A program made the translations under genes and the position numbers. A stretch of DNA of 64,000 bases, from positions 159,606,164 to 159,670,163 of the forward strand of contig NC_051852.1 of the NCBI RefSeq assembly GCF_905115235.1, written 5' to 3'. The stretch comes from Hermetia illucens (taxonomy: Eukaryota; Arthropoda; Insecta; Diptera; Stratiomyidae). The notes under the pieces were generated by a model. The model was given only the letters and a program-made list of their open reading frames with translations, made no database searches and had not been told where the DNA came from. Below, piece after piece: positions 32,515 to 43,160 of the stretch (positions are counted from its first letter, which is position 1; each line of letters starts with the position of its first letter).

Positions 32515-33140
32515 CTAATGCCGGAAACCGTCCCAGAACCGTATGTAAGTTTCGTCACTCTTTTCACAGGTTATACATAACTTGCAATGATCAGTGAGTT
32601 TTCCTATTATAATCCTGAGGTTCTTCTTGGTGACGTTTAAACTACCCTGCGAGTGCTTGGATTCGTATCCCGCCATCAGCACCCTGGACTGTTCCATTTC
32701 TGATAAGTTGGCCCAGTTCAGTTCCTTCAACCATTCCCCCTCATTTTTCGGAGCCGTAGCCTTGCACTCATTTCTGATTTCACAAAAGGGTTCTGATCCG
32801 TATAACGGCGTCCCTGCTCCTTACCTACTCGGCCTCATTGCCTTCAAACCCAATATGACCTAAAACCCAGAGTATCCAGAGCTTATTGAGCGTGTCAGGC
32901 GTATTTGTGTAGTTTATTAGATCATTCCAATATTAGGTTGGAATTCACCTGGTTGAACAGAGGTACCCTGGTAGTGGCTTGAAGGAGGAACATTAACCTA
33001 TGGCACATATTTCCACCTGAAATGTATTGGTGTTCTTACACATTGATTTTACAATGACCTCGGGATTCGCTGCCTTTTCTGTGAAGGGTCCATCAGCGTT
33101 CCAGGCAACCAATTATTGGTTTAAGCCGTAGGTCACTGCC
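32515..33140 (-). mobile_element. LOA-like LINE fragment (RNase H and C-terminus)
   Basis: Minus-strand pieces: WNADGPFTEKAA near 33110 (RNase H 'TDGS..' strand); TFQVEICAI near 33020; LWILWVLGHIGFEGNEAE near 32840-32890 (RNase H 'W-PGH.G-GNE-AD' motif); WLKELNWANLSEMEQSRVL and KKNLRIIIGKLTDHCKL at 32590-32735. Matches the C-terminus of the element at 34806-39690 in the same order. Confidence 0.7.
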
Positions 33141-33159
33141 TCTCCCTGTTTGTCCTGCT

Positions 33160-33320
33160 GTAGTCCGAGGTGGTTAATGTAACGATGGAGTATATTATAG
33201 CAGCTGGCGTCCACCAAAGTTTCGTATTGAGATGCGAAACATTATTTTACAATTGAAGGCTGATTAGTTTTGTAGACGACCTGGGGTTGTATGCCGTTGT
33301 ACGAGAAAAGAAATAATAAG
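33160..33320 (+). mobile_element. R1-like RT scrap downstream of the minus-strand trypsin
   Basis: Plus-strand VNVTMEYIIAAGVHQSFVL (33174-33230), then RLISFVDDLGLYAVVREKK (33257-33312). Same scrap as in the 3' flanks of the 40050 and 43161 trypsins (minus strand at 41260-41460 and 44566-44710), so it was copied together with the genes. Confidence 0.65.
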
Positions 33321-33358
33321 TCCAGGTGAATTAAACGATTAAGATAACATCAATTTGC

Positions 33359-33364
33359 TTTATT
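33359..33364 (-). promoter_or_regulatory. Poly(A) signal (minus strand)
   Basis: TTTATT on the plus strand, about 60 nt past the stop of the 33424-34167 trypsin. Confidence 0.7.
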
Positions 33365-33423
33365 ACTTTCAAGCATAACAGTCAAATTTCTGCTAAATGC
33401 AAAAAGAGAGTCGATTTAACATT

Positions 33424-34167
33424 TTATGAGTTAGATTCGACCCAGGATTTGAAGTAGGCAACGTTGGTATAGACACCTGGGTATCCATTACGAGCGCATC
33501 CATTGCCCCATGAGACAACACCAACCAATTTTCCTCCAGAGATCAATGGGCCACCAGAGTCACCTTGGCAAGAGTCCTTACCGCCACCAGTCACTCCAGC
33601 GCAGAGCATAGCAGAAGTGATCTTACCACTTCCATAGCTGGATCCGCATTGACTGTTGCTGATAACATTGACGGTAACAACTTGAAGGGTAGCAGCAGCG
33701 GAACCTCCTTCCGAGGTGGTACCCCATCCAGTAACGGTGACAGCGGTTCCGGCACCTGGAGCTGAGCTGGTAAGAGCGATTGGTTGGATAGATGATGAAT
33801 AGGTGAATCCACTTGAGAGGATCAAGAGGGAAATATCATTGTTGGTTGTAGAGGCACTGTAACTTGGATGTTGACGAATGCTGGATACTTGACGTGAAAC
33901 TCCTCCAGAAGTACGGGAACTGGTACCGGCAACAACGGTAAGAGAGGATGCCGATTGTCCGCTGGTGCAGTGAGCGGCAGTGATAACTACATTGGCTTTG
34001 TAGATGGAACCACCACAAATGTGACTTCCACTCTTCCTCAAAGAAATTTGATGAGGATAGCTCTCAATGTTGGTAGCTTTTCCACCAACAATGCGGCCAT
34101 CCAATTGTGGGACGAGTCCACCTGAGACACAGGCCAATAAGGCAGTTAACACTACGAAACGGAACAT
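33424..34167 (-). CDS. Trypsin (alpha-trypsin type), left arm of inverted pair A
   Basis: 247 residues with the same plan as the other copies: signal peptide about 1-16, propeptide GLVPQLDGR, IVGG at 26, His66, Asp111, Ser204, specificity Asp198 and six paired cysteines. It differs from the plus-strand copy at 40050 at only two residues by eye: Asn33 in GKATNIES (Thr there) and Ser210 in PLISGGK (Ala there). It shares GTTSEGGSAAAT and CARNGYPG with that copy only. Promoter and 3' UTR also align, so the two genes are arms of one inverted duplication. Function: secreted digestive trypsin. Confidence 0.95.
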   Translation of the reverse strand: MFRFVVLTALLACVSGGLVPQLDGRIVGGKATNIESYPHQISLRKSGSHICGGSIYKANVVITAAHCTSGQSASSLTVVAGTSSRTSGGVSRQVSSIRQHPSYSASTTNNDISLLILSSGFTYSSSIQPIALTSSAPGAGTAVTVTGWGTTSEGGSAAATLQVVTVNVISNSQCGSSYGSGKITSAMLCAGVTGGGKDSCQGDSGGPLISGGKLVGVVSWGNGCARNGYPGVYTNVAYFKSWVESNS

Positions 34168-34255
34168 CTCGAGTACTTGCTGAATGGGGCTCGAGTAACG
34201 CTTTTATAGGTCTCTCGAGGTTTATTCATGTCTGCAACTACATTTTATCAGATAA
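34168..34255 (-). promoter_or_regulatory. Promoter of the 33424 trypsin
   Basis: On the minus strand: TATA box at 34202-34208, initiator-like TCAGC centred on 34181 (27 nt downstream), and a 14-nt leader. GATA-type words lie at 34245-34250 (TGATAA) and 34250-34255 (AGATAA on the plus strand). Confidence 0.7.
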
Positions 34256-34489
34256 GGTATCATTAAGTCAAAGGATTATATTTATTTTGGTGGAACTTGT
34301 AAGATAGCGTATTACTTTTGAAAATATTTTTTATCTAAATCTTCGCCATAGAAAATGGAAGCAGGATTTGATCATCAGATCAATCCATTTGTAACTGATT
34401 TGTGTTAATTAAAAATACAAAACGTTGAATGAAAGATTTAAATCCGTCTGAAACACGGCCGATTTTATAATTTACGTCATTCCTTTTTT

Positions 34490-34805
34490 CAAATTTCAAA
34501 TTCGTCATGCTATCTCTTGGTATGACTATTTCTGAATACTGTCTGGAAAGAATGTCAATCTTCTTTCGATTTAGGCAGATGCCCACCCTACTGATACTGC
34601 CAGACATTCTGCAGATTGCCCTCCTTGACTGCAGAAGGACTTCTAGCAATGCCACTCTTTCAAAGTAATGAGTTTTGTTCTGTCTACCCAAGATTGCGGC
34701 ACCATAGATAATCGTTGTCCTTACTATTGCAGCTTTTCGACATACGCTCCTAACATGTATTCTGGGGTCAAGCAGTGCACTGTAGGATAGTCTGACGTGG
34801 AGCAT
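34490..34805 (-). mobile_element. LOA-like LINE fragment
   Basis: Minus strand: RTTIIYGAAILGRQNKTHYF (34660-34720) and GSISRVGICLNRKKIDILSR with QYSEIVIP (34520-34600). It corresponds to 38430-38730 of the neighbouring plus-strand element (GSISEAGSCLNRRKIDILSR). The open frame runs on across the junction into trypsin 5' flank. Confidence 0.65.
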
Positions 34806-35169
34806 AGCTCCCTGAGGCCAACCTATCTCTGCCTGAGGATGAGCTGTGAGGTGTGTGGCTTTTCAGGGGCCAAGCCTTAGACGACAGGCTTGGCCAAGAC
34901 CGTTAGTGAGTGGTGGTAGCCACACCCTGTACGAGGTAACCCCACTATTAACAAAACGCTACGGCTCGAAACTGGGGAGCCGAAAATCCAATCCAAGGTG
35001 TCATGCGAACCCGAAACGTGCCCATTGGATAGTTTACAGTCGGTAACTGACTGTATTCGAAGGGAGCCTCACTGATACCTGGTCGCCTCATTGAGTAAGT
35101 TAGACCTTACTGTGCTACGAGGAGCTATGGCATGGCAGACCTCCTAACCCCCATACTCGTCGGAATCAA

Positions 35170-36451
35170 ATGAGTACAAACAAAAAAGAAAAGAAAACGA
35201 AAACCAACAAAGCGGGGTCCCGTACCGCACAAAAACTGGTTAATCAGGCGGAGGCACATCTGCGAATTACTGAGAGTCAGGTGATTACACCCAAGAAGGG
35301 AGACGTTGGGACGTCAAGCAGTGGATCCAAGGTTAACATTGGTATACTACGTGGACAACAACCAACGAACGCCACTGCTCGAAGAGCAGGGACCAGTAAA
35401 AGCACGTCTGAGATAAATGTTAAATGGTACCTGCGCTACCTGAAAGAAGGTCTAAAACCAGAAGAAGTCCTTAAGAAGGCTCAGGGCAGACCTAAACCAT
35501 CTCTACCGGAGCCGAGAAAGCGGGGAGCAGCAAAAATCAGCCCGCATGAAGGGAATGCTCCCAAAAAATCCAAACCTAAACCCAAGGGAGGAGAAAACCC
35601 GGGCAGGTCAGCAGTGAAGGCAGGACTCAGGAAGCTCGCCATTAGCTATGCTAGTGCGGTCAAGGGCATTCGACTGGCCATACTACCAAAAATGTCTCCC
35701 GAGCAAATACTCACTCGTGAAGAGCAGGAAACCACTGAGGGCCGAAGTCGTCAGGCAGATGATCAAGGGATGGACTTCGAAACTGGTGTTCACCGGGGTA
35801 CGCCTTCGAACAGGCCTTATACTGGTGGACTGCGCGACGGAGGATACTGCGGAATGGATTAGAACCATAGTTCCTAGATTACCAGGCTGGGAAGGGGTGG
35901 AACTGTCAACATGTGCTGGGGATGATATACCAGGAGCCCACATGGTGACAGTTTTTCTGCCAAAAGCCGCGACAATAGAAACGGAAGACCTTATGGGCCT
36001 CCTAATTGCCCAGAATGTAGATCTCCATACCCGACTATGGAGAGTCTTCAGAAGCAAGGTGGAGGGTAAGGGTACACTCCTCACGATCGGAGTAGACGAC
36101 CGATCGCTAGAGGCAATCAGACGTCGGAGTTGCCAAATCAACTACCGATTTGGCAACATACTCGTGCATGTGCACAGGAAAAAGCCGAGGAAAGATACCT
36201 TGGAAGAGACACCGAGTGAAAAACATACCGAGGTCCCCGAAGAAGTCTCGAAAGCCATAGAGGCGGGAAGGACTGAATCAACCAGGGAAGTAGATCTGCT
36301 GCGCAGTGAAGAGCAGAAGCTGGACGACCTAGGACTCCTAGGGATCAGGGTGAACAGCGATGCGCAGGAAAGCACCATGTCGGAGGAGGAGGGCGACACT
36401 CCGACAGAGAGAAGAGCTCCAAACAATAACGGAGCCAATGGCCAGCAATAA
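35170..36451 (+). pseudogene. LINE ORF1 with DUF4780-like domain
   Basis: The first frame (35170-35862) has a basic N-terminus, then EINVKWYLRYLKEGLKPEEV and SAVKGIRLAILPKMSPEQIL. Near 35735-35760 the meaningful reading moves to the second frame, which continues to 36451. That frame has LILVDCATEDTAEWIRTIVP, GAHMVTVFLPKA, LLIAQNVDLHTRLWRVF and LLTIGVDDRSLEAI. The 'D...W' strand, 'NV.L.T..WRV' and 'IDD.SLEAI' succession resembles DUF4780, known from ORF1 proteins of some insect LINEs. No zinc knuckle is visible. Probable role: nucleic-acid-binding packaging protein. Confidence 0.65.
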
Positions 36452-39400
36452 GATAGCCCAGATAAACCAGATAATTGCAAGGGTAAGTTCCAAGGAGAAA
36501 ATTGGGATAGTGCTGGCTCAGGAGCCCTGGGTGTACCGGGGGCAGATTCGCGGTCTGCAAGAAGGAAGCGAATACTCCCACATTTGTGACTAGCACTAGA
36601 CAGGAGGTACTAGACGTAACTCTAGGGAATACTCTAATGAACGGAATTGGAGGGTGTCGGATGAACCCTCTATGTCTGATCACACGATAATCAGATTCGA
36701 CATTGAAGGTTACTCCGAAATAGAAAGAATTATAAGGAATCCCAGGAGAATGGATTGGGAATCCTACGCAACGCACTTGAGCAACAATATTGCCCACCTT
36801 CAAGGGGCGGTGACAGAAACGAACAGAAACAGTGGTGGAAAACCTCAACACAGTCGTCATTGACGCATATGAGGCCAGCTGTCCGGCTAAGACTGTTAAG
36901 TCATCAAGGGCTGTGCCATGATGGAACAGGAACCTGGCCAGAATGATAACAGAGGTACGGAAACTCTTGAACCGGGCAAAACAAACCGGGTACTGGCAGA
37001 GATACAAAAATGCACTGACTGCGTATAGCAACGCGATCACGGAAGCAAAATGGAACAACTTCTGGGAATTCTGTAAAGGGATCGAACAGATCACAAAAGC
37101 AACCAGGCTGTACAAGGTTGTAGCCAAAAACGGGAGAAATCCTCTGTCTGTTTGAAGAAGGAAGATGGGACATTTACCGAGAATGAGGAGGACAGAGTAT
37201 ACCTGCTTCTCAGAACGCATTTCCCGGGGTCCTTCCCCACGGTGGCAGGCGGCAACATTCTGCCTGACACCCCGACAATGAATAAAAGGGGATGAAAGGA
37301 GGACTGCATACTAGCAAAAGAGGAATGCTCAGAAGCTAGGTTAAGGTGGGCATTGGGAACTTTTAAACTACTGGAATCTCCCGGAGTGGGTGGCATTTTC
37401 TCAGCACTTATCCAGAGAGGCCTAGGAATTATCTTAGAGTCTCTTCTGAGGGTGGTAAGGGGGAGCATAGCACTGGGGTACATACCAAGGGCATGGAGAC
37501 GGGCAAAAGTGGTATTTATTCCGAAAGCGGGTAAAAAGGATCCTTTTCACTCTAAATCTTTCAGACCAATTTGCTTAACATTGTTCGTACTCAAAACGGT
37601 GGAGAAGGTCATAAACAACTATATTAGAACTAACGTTCTAAAGCGTAATCCCCACATCACTGTCAACACGGTTACCGGGCAGGACGGTCAACTGAAACTG
37701 CTCTGTATCAGCTGACAGAGGTACTACGGGACGCCATAGAAACAAAAGAAATTGCACTGTGCGCGTTTTTGGATATCGAAGGAGCATTCGACAACACATC
37801 GCACACAGAGATACAGGATGCCCTGAGCCGCAAAGGAGTGGGAAACACCATGGCACTCTGGATGGGCAAAATGCTAGAAAGCACGCAAACAGAGGTACCG
37901 ACAGGTATAAATTCTATTGTCATGAACACCACTGAAAGCTGTCCACAGGGTGGGGTACTATCACCGCTGATGTGGAGTATGGTAGTGGATGAACTCCTGG
38001 ACGTGTTAAAAAAATACTGGAATACACGTCCAGGGTTACGCGGATGACATTGTTTTAATCTGTAGGGGCAAATATGAAGATACCCTATGTGATAGAATTC
38101 AAACTGTACTAAGGGTTACTAGTGCCTGGGGCAGGAAGGTGGGACTGCGAATCAACCCAGCCTAAACCACCATAGTACCATTCACTAGGAAGCGTAAGCT
38201 TGATAACCTGAGAGCCGTAACACAACATGATACGGAGGTGAAACGAGAAACAGAGGTCAAATATTTGAGAATTACGCTAGACCAAAAATTACTCTGGAAA
38301 ACACATGTCGGAAACACTTGTCGGAAAGTCACGAGGGCTCTGATGACTTGTAGATCTATAGCAGGAAAAAAAATGGGGTTGCAGCCCAAAGATACTACTT
38401 TGGATATATACTGTAATAGTAAGGCCAATGATTACCTATGGAGCGGTATTCTGGGCAGAAAGAACCCAACTCAGCACACAAGCCAGGGAATTACATAAGC
38501 TCCAAAGGCTGGCTTGCGTGTGTATCAGTGGGGCAATGAGGACATGCCCAACGACATCCCTGGAGGTCTTTCTGGGATTAACCCCTCTCCAACTGCACAT
38601 ACAGATGCAGGCAAGGAGGTCAATATTCGGATAGCCGGGAGTATCAGTGAGGCGGGGAGCTGCCTAAATCGAAGGAAGATTGATATTCTTTCTAGGCGGT
38701 ATCCCGAATTACTGGTACCACTTCGATAAGACGTTTGAAACACGTTAGAGTAACAAGGCAAACTGGGAGAGCGTGGCTGCGACATACGACTTAAAAAGGC
38801 AACTGATTACTTGGTACACTGACGGATCCCTCACAGCAGAGGGAGCGGGTGCCGGTGCCATTGGTCCAAGGAAAATGTACTTTCAGCCAATGGGCAGGTA
38901 CACTAGCATATTCCTGGCGGAAATATACACCATAGACAGATGTGCTTCCTTTAATCTCCAAAGGAACTATAGGGGGCAGAACATCGCTATTCTCACCGAT
39001 AGTCAAGCAGCGATCAAGGTCCAACCAGGTGAACTCTAAACTGATATGGGAATGCATTGAGAGACTGAATACACTCGGCTCGTCCAACAAGGTCTGGATA
39101 CTCTGGATTCCAGGCCACGCTGGGTTGGAAGGCAACGAGGCAGTAAGAGGAACCCTTCTGTGGAATCGGAAACGGTTTCATCGCTATAACACTAAGAACT
39201 GAAACGGTTGAGGGAACTATACTAGGCGGGCCTACCAGGGACAGAGCAGTCCAGGGTGCTTATTGGGGGATACGAACCCATACACAAAAAGGATTGCTTA
39301 AGCCTCACCAAAAAGAACCTCCGAATCATAGTGGGAATTCTCATTAGTCATTGTTGGCTGAACTATCACCTAGGGAAGCTAGGGATATCTACGGACACTG

Positions 39401-39585
39401 CCTGCAGGTTTTGTGAGGAGTATGACGCAACCTCTATACACGTCCTGGGACAGTGGCCGACACTCGTGCAAAGTAGGTCGAGGCATCTGGGAGAACACTT
39501 AATACCAAACGCAAAGCTGGAAAATCTGGAAGTAGGAAAAATACTAAAGTTCCTGACGGTTATAGGCCTGCTTGAGATACTATGA
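36440..39585 (+). pseudogene. LINE ORF2 (endonuclease remnant, RT, RNase H)
   Basis: Endonuclease start IGIVLAQEPWVYRGQI (36501-36550) jumps to SDEPSMSDHTIIRFDIEGYS near 36655. Most of the nuclease is therefore deleted, including the GDFNA region. RT: SPGVGGIFSALIQRG (37377-37420), VVFIPKAGKKDPFHSKSFRP (37510-37570), LCAFLDIEGAFDNTSHTEIQ (37757-37815), CPQGGVLSPLMWSMVVDELL (37940-38000), GYADDIVLICRGKYEDTL (38037-38090, frame change before it). RNase H: WYTDGSLTAEGAGAGAIGP (38814-38870), AEIYTIDRC, AILTDSQAAIK, ILWIPGHAGLEGNEA (39097-39141). C-terminus: KKNLRIIVGILISHCWLNYH and CRFCEEYDATSIHVLGQ at 39310-39450. Several stops and frame changes. Confidence 0.75.
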
Positions 39586-39961
39586 TCAATAGGTACACTA
39601 TAACCAGTAAAAGGGGCACAATAGTTATTTAAGGACGCGGTGCGACTTTCCCTTAACAGAATAATAGCAATAATAACATGTGTTCTCAATGAATATGAAA
39701 ATATCATTTATCCTCTCACCAGTCAAAATATAAAAAAGGAATGACGTAAATTATAAAATCGGTCGTGTTTCAGACGGATTTAAATCTTTCATTCAACGTT
39801 TTGTATTTTTAATTAACACAAATCAGTTACAAATGGATCAGATGATCAAATCCTGCTTCCATTTTTTATGGTGAAGATTTAGATAAAAAACATTTTCAAA
39901 AGTAATTAGCTATCTTACAAGTTCTACCAAAATAAATATAATCCTTTGACTTAATGATACC

Positions 39962-40049
39962 TTATCTGATAGAATGTAGATGCAGACATCAGTAAACCTC
40001 GAGAGACCTATAAAAGCGTTACTCGAGCCCCATTCAGCAAGTACTCGAG
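39962..40049 (+). promoter_or_regulatory. Promoter of the 40050 trypsin
   Basis: GATA-type words TTATCT at 39962-39967 and TGATAG at 39967-39972. TATAAAA at 40009-40015, initiator-like TCAGC with its A at 40036 (27 nt after the TATA start), and a leader of 14 nt. Confidence 0.72.
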
Positions 40050-40793
40050 ATGTTCCGTTTCGTAGTGTTAACTGCCTTATTGGCTTGTGTTTCAGGTGGA
40101 CTCGTCCCACAATTGGATGGCCGCATTGTTGGTGGCAAAGCCACCACCATTGAAAGCTATCCTCATCAAATTTCCTTGAGGAAGAGTGGAAGCCACATTT
40201 GTGGTGGTTCCATCTACAAAGCCAATGTAGTTATCACTGCCGCTCACTGCACCAGCGGACAATCTGCATCCTCCCTTACCGTTGTTGCCGGTACCAGTTC
40301 CCGTACTTCTGGAGGAGTTTCTCGTCAAGTATCCAGCATTCGTCAACATCCAAGTTACAGTGCCTCTACAACCAACAATGATATTTCCCTCTTGATCCTC
40401 TCAAGTGGATTCACCTATTCATCATCTATCCAACCAATCGCTCTTACCAGCTCAGCTCCAGGTGCCGGAACCGCTGTCACCGTTACTGGATGGGGTACCA
40501 CCTCGGAAGGAGGTTCCGCTGCTGCTACCCTTCAAGTTGTTACCGTCAATGTTATCAGCAACAGTCAATGCGGATCCAGCTATGGAAGTGGCAAGATCAC
40601 TTCTGCTATGCTCTGCGCTGGTGTAACTGGTGGCGGTAAGGACTCTTGCCAAGGTGACTCTGGTGGCCCATTGATCGCTGGAGGAAAATTGGTTGGTGTT
40701 GTCTCATGGGGCAATGGATGCGCTCGTAATGGATACCCAGGTGTCTACACCAACGTTGCCTACTTCAAATCCTGGGTCGAATCTAACTCATAA
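40050..40793 (+). CDS. Trypsin (alpha-trypsin type), right arm of inverted pair A
   Basis: A 247-residue secreted trypsin zymogen: signal peptide about 1-16, propeptide GLVPQLDGR, IVGGKATTIES from 26. Triad His66, Asp111 and Ser204, specificity Asp198 in GGKDSCQGD, and all six conserved cysteines. Nearly identical to the minus-strand copy at 33424-34167 (two residue differences by eye). It is the head of a tandem pair with 43161-43904. Its 3' flank carries the same R1-type LINE scrap as the other two copies of this subgroup. Confidence 0.95.
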   Translation: MFRFVVLTALLACVSGGLVPQLDGRIVGGKATTIESYPHQISLRKSGSHICGGSIYKANVVITAAHCTSGQSASSLTVVAGTSSRTSGGVSRQVSSIRQHPSYSASTTNNDISLLILSSGFTYSSSIQPIALTSSAPGAGTAVTVTGWGTTSEGGSAAATLQVVTVNVISNSQCGSSYGSGKITSAMLCAGVTGGGKDSCQGDSGGPLIAGGKLVGVVSWGNGCARNGYPGVYTNVAYFKSWVESNS

Positions 40794-40853
40794 AATGTTA
40801 AATCGACCCTCTTTCTTGCATCTATCAGAAATTTGATTGTAATGCTGGGAAAT

Positions 40854-40859
40854 AATAAA
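40854..40859 (+). promoter_or_regulatory. Poly(A) signal AATAAA
   Basis: 61 nt after the stop of the 40050-40793 trypsin. Confidence 0.75.
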
Positions 40860-40944
40860 GTAAATTGATTTTATCCTAATCGTTTAATTCACCTGGCCTT
40901 CTCTTATTGGCCTACTTTTTTTCAGGTGTCAGCTTTCAAATATC

Positions 40945-41035
40945 ACTATTGTAAGGTACGTCACGCTTGCCTCGATTGTGTGATGGCGGAGTTTTTTGAG
41001 CATCAAGACCTCGATCTCGTCTGAGTCATGGATGA
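40945..41035 (+). repeat. Conserved trypsin 3'-flank block (copy 1)
   Basis: GTAAGGTACGTCACG, then GATGGCGGAGTTTTTTGAGC and a CGATC/GTCATGG end. Recurs after the 43161 and 62485 trypsins, and loosely after the relic at 50080. Its first part resembles a tRNA A box and D arm, so it may be an old SINE copied with the genes. Confidence 0.5.
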
Positions 41036-41039
41036 TAGC

Positions 41040-41660
41040 TTCAGTATAGTGACTCACCCAATTCGACTCGATGTAAATATTTCCTATAACTATTCTGTTC
41101 CGTCAGTAGCGGGGTCAGGAAGGTATTAACCTCACTATGCTTTTGCTGGACTCATCTCTCCGTACACAGGATTAGTGCATGAGCGCAGTAGCCCTTTCCA
41201 GACACCGTATCGTAACCAACTGCTTCCTTGTAGCTTCTCAGAGCCCTCACGCACTCCAACCGAATTCCCCTTTTTTTTTCGTAAAACTGCAAATAACCCC
41301 AGGCCATCTACAAAACTAATCAGCCTTTCATTAGCCGCGAATTATTCATTTGTGAAATAATATTCCACAGCAGGGATCTCAATACGAAACCTTGGTATAC
41401 ACCTGCTGCTACAATATACTCCATCGTGACATTAACCATCTCGGACTAGAAGAAGTTGGAACTTACGATATGCTCCAAAAACAGCGGATGCCTTCAAATA
41501 AGACTTCAAAGAAAGACAGAGAGCACCTTACTCTTGCGAAACCAAAAAGGATTTTCCACAAATCTCAGCAACTCAACCTCGATCAGGCAGAGAGTTTTTG
41601 GAGAAGTGTTTGGACCCAATTCGTTGTTGCAATTTAGGAACAGTATTGCTTTCAGTCCTT
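41040..41660 (-). mobile_element. R1-like LINE scrap in the 3' flank of the 40050 trypsin
   Basis: Minus-strand remnants include an 'EYIVAAGVYQGFVL-RSLLWNI' type RT palm block at 41365-41430, LISFVDGLGLFAVLRKKK at 41265-41325, and a decayed C-terminal block near 41050-41160. It aligns with 33160-33320 (reverse) and 44265-44890. Confidence 0.6.
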
Positions 41661-41689
41661 ACCCCTGGAATGCTACCATACCCCTGCAA

Positions 41690-42000
41690 TGACCACGTCT
41701 GAGATAACTAAAGTTGACGTTGGAAAAGTAATCGAGCAGACAGTTAATTGAGAGGCGCCTGCAGTTGATAAGATACATTTCTTCTGGCTAAAGCAGCTCA
41801 AAAGCGCTCACAGGGTATTGGCAATAATTATTTCTACCAGATGATTGCCGATCCGAACTTAGTTCCACCATTTTTCACCAAAGTGATAATTCATATGATT
41901 CCCAAGGAACAAGGTGCCCCTTGTCCTTTAAAATGTCGACAGATTATTTTCTCATCATGCATAGCCCATCAACCACCCTAGAGACCATTACTCGCGGTTT
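41690..42000 (+). mobile_element. R4/Dong-like LINE fragment
   Basis: EITKVDVGKVIEQ (41701-41740), APAVDKIHFFWLKQLKSAH (41758-41815) and IIPKEQGAPCPLKCRQIIF-like sequence near 41895-41950. This follows the pre-RT/RT-start order of the R4/Dong-like element at 9770-13015. Confidence 0.5.
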
Positions 42001-42640
42001 GCTGAAATGCACTTCAGTTCCCCAGTACTTCCCGAGACGCACTCTTTCATCCTCTCTGGGCCGAATGCTGTTAGGGCAACCCACTCGTCGGTCATCATGG
42101 AAGAGGGGGGGGTCCACTGCATGGCGTAACCAGAAACGAAATTTTCGCCTCTCCATAATGTGTGACCTATCCACTCCCACTTCCACCTTCCGACCACATA
42201 ATGGTGACATTCACGGCCAAGATGACTTTTCTTCTGTTTCCTCACAAAAAGTCAGAACTTTATCGGATGTGATATGGTTAACTGTTCTTTCCATCCCAAT
42301 CTGCTGGATCTTCAGCTTTCCTGACCAGCTCAATAGCAGACTCGTTTTTTTCACGGCGCACACTATGCTGAACTTCCCGGGATTTTGCTCAATCTCCCAC
42401 TGTCGAGCTGGATCATACAAGCCATGTATGTTGAGCTTGGGGGTCGCAATTTTCCAAGCCTGCGGGAAGTGACGAATGCGGACGTCAGCAACTCTCTTGT
42501 GACGGACATCCAGGAGACAACTCCTGGATCTAGTGCTAATCGCCGGGTCCTAAAAATAATTGCTATGTTTCAGACCTTCGTACTCCTCCCTATTTACAAC
42601 CAATGTTGGGCTCGGAAATCGAGACTTTTCATTTGATGCT
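42001..42640 (-). mobile_element. RTE-like LINE fragment
   Basis: Minus strand gives RWKWEWIGHTLWRGENFVSG followed by YAMQWTP at 42120-42195, the C-terminal 'W.GH.LR' block of RTE-type ORF2. The 42380-42640 part is related to the endonuclease-end block at 23350-23540 (shared CCCACTGT(C/T)...CTGGATCATACAAG words). Confidence 0.55.
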
Positions 42641-43069
42641 TCACATGACTAAAGTAACCTGTCCCTGCACCCCTCTTTTAGGCGTACGGCGACCTTCCCT
42701 TAAGTTAAACAGGAGGTCCGCAGTTCCAACTTTCTTAGCAAATTTCGTGTCAATAGCTGCAACCATTTCTGAGAAAAGGCCGGGTGACGGATAAACCGAT
42801 TTTGATAGCATTTTGTTTTCAACAAAACCTTAAACAGCCACGACGTAGATTATAGGTTCGGTTGTGCTTCGGGCGGGTTTAAATCTTTCATCCAACGTTT
42901 TTCGTTTTAATTAACACTTAACGAAAATCAGTTACAAATGGATTGATCAGATGATGAAATCCAATTTCTATTTTTTGAAGATTTAGATAAAAAGAATTCT
43001 CAGAAGTGATTAGCTATCTTACACGTTTTACCAAAATAAATATAATCCCCTCGTTAAGTCTTCGATATA

Positions 43070-43160
43070 CTATCTGTGAAGATGTAGTTGCAGACACCAG
43101 TAAACCTCATCAACAGACCTATAAAAGCGGTGCTCAGTCCCCATTCAATAAGTACTCGAA
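43070..43160 (+). promoter_or_regulatory. Promoter of the 43161 trypsin
   Basis: Only one clear GATA-type word, CTATCT at 43070-43075. TATAAAA at 43120-43126, initiator-like TCAAT with its A at 43147, and a 14-nt leader. Confidence 0.68.

Larger units (their letters stand above)
33360..34489 (-). repeat. Inverted repeat A, left arm
   Basis: Trypsin gene plus about 320 bp of 5' flank and the 3' UTR. Reverse complement aligns with 39731-40880. The arm ends at the block AATGACGTAAATTATAAAAT read towards the gene. Confidence 0.8.
34806..39690 (+). mobile_element. LOA-like LINE with RNase H, nearly full length
   Basis: About 4.9 kb: 5' region (34806-35169), ORF1 (35170-36451), ORF2 (about 36440-39585) with endonuclease remnant, RT and RNase H, and a 3' end with AATA/AAT units at 39658-39680. 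A shorter copy of its 3' end lies at 58855-59475 and another at 32515-33140 (minus). It fills the spacer between the two arms of inverted repeat A. Dead: ORF1 has a frame change, the endonuclease is largely deleted and ORF2 is broken several times. LOA assignment follows the FLDIEGAFDNT motif, the RNase H and the ORF1 type. Confidence 0.78.
39731..40880 (+). repeat. Inverted repeat A, right arm; also tandem unit 1
   Basis: Aligns in reverse with 33360-34489, and directly with 42840-43960. The shared 5' flank starts at ATGACGTAAATTATAAAAT (39741-39759) and includes TTTAAATCTTTCATTCAACG. It continues through gene and 3' UTR. Confidence 0.8.

Noticed and set aside
36345-37220. 291-codon minus-strand ORF as a gene
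   Set aside because: It is antisense to ORF1/ORF2 of the LOA-like LINE and has no motif; codon pattern mirrors the sense strand.
33360-40880. Inverted pair as a pure assembly artefact
   Set aside because: The arms differ in coding and flanking bases and in downstream deletions, so they are real separate copies unless they are haplotypes; long reads would settle it.
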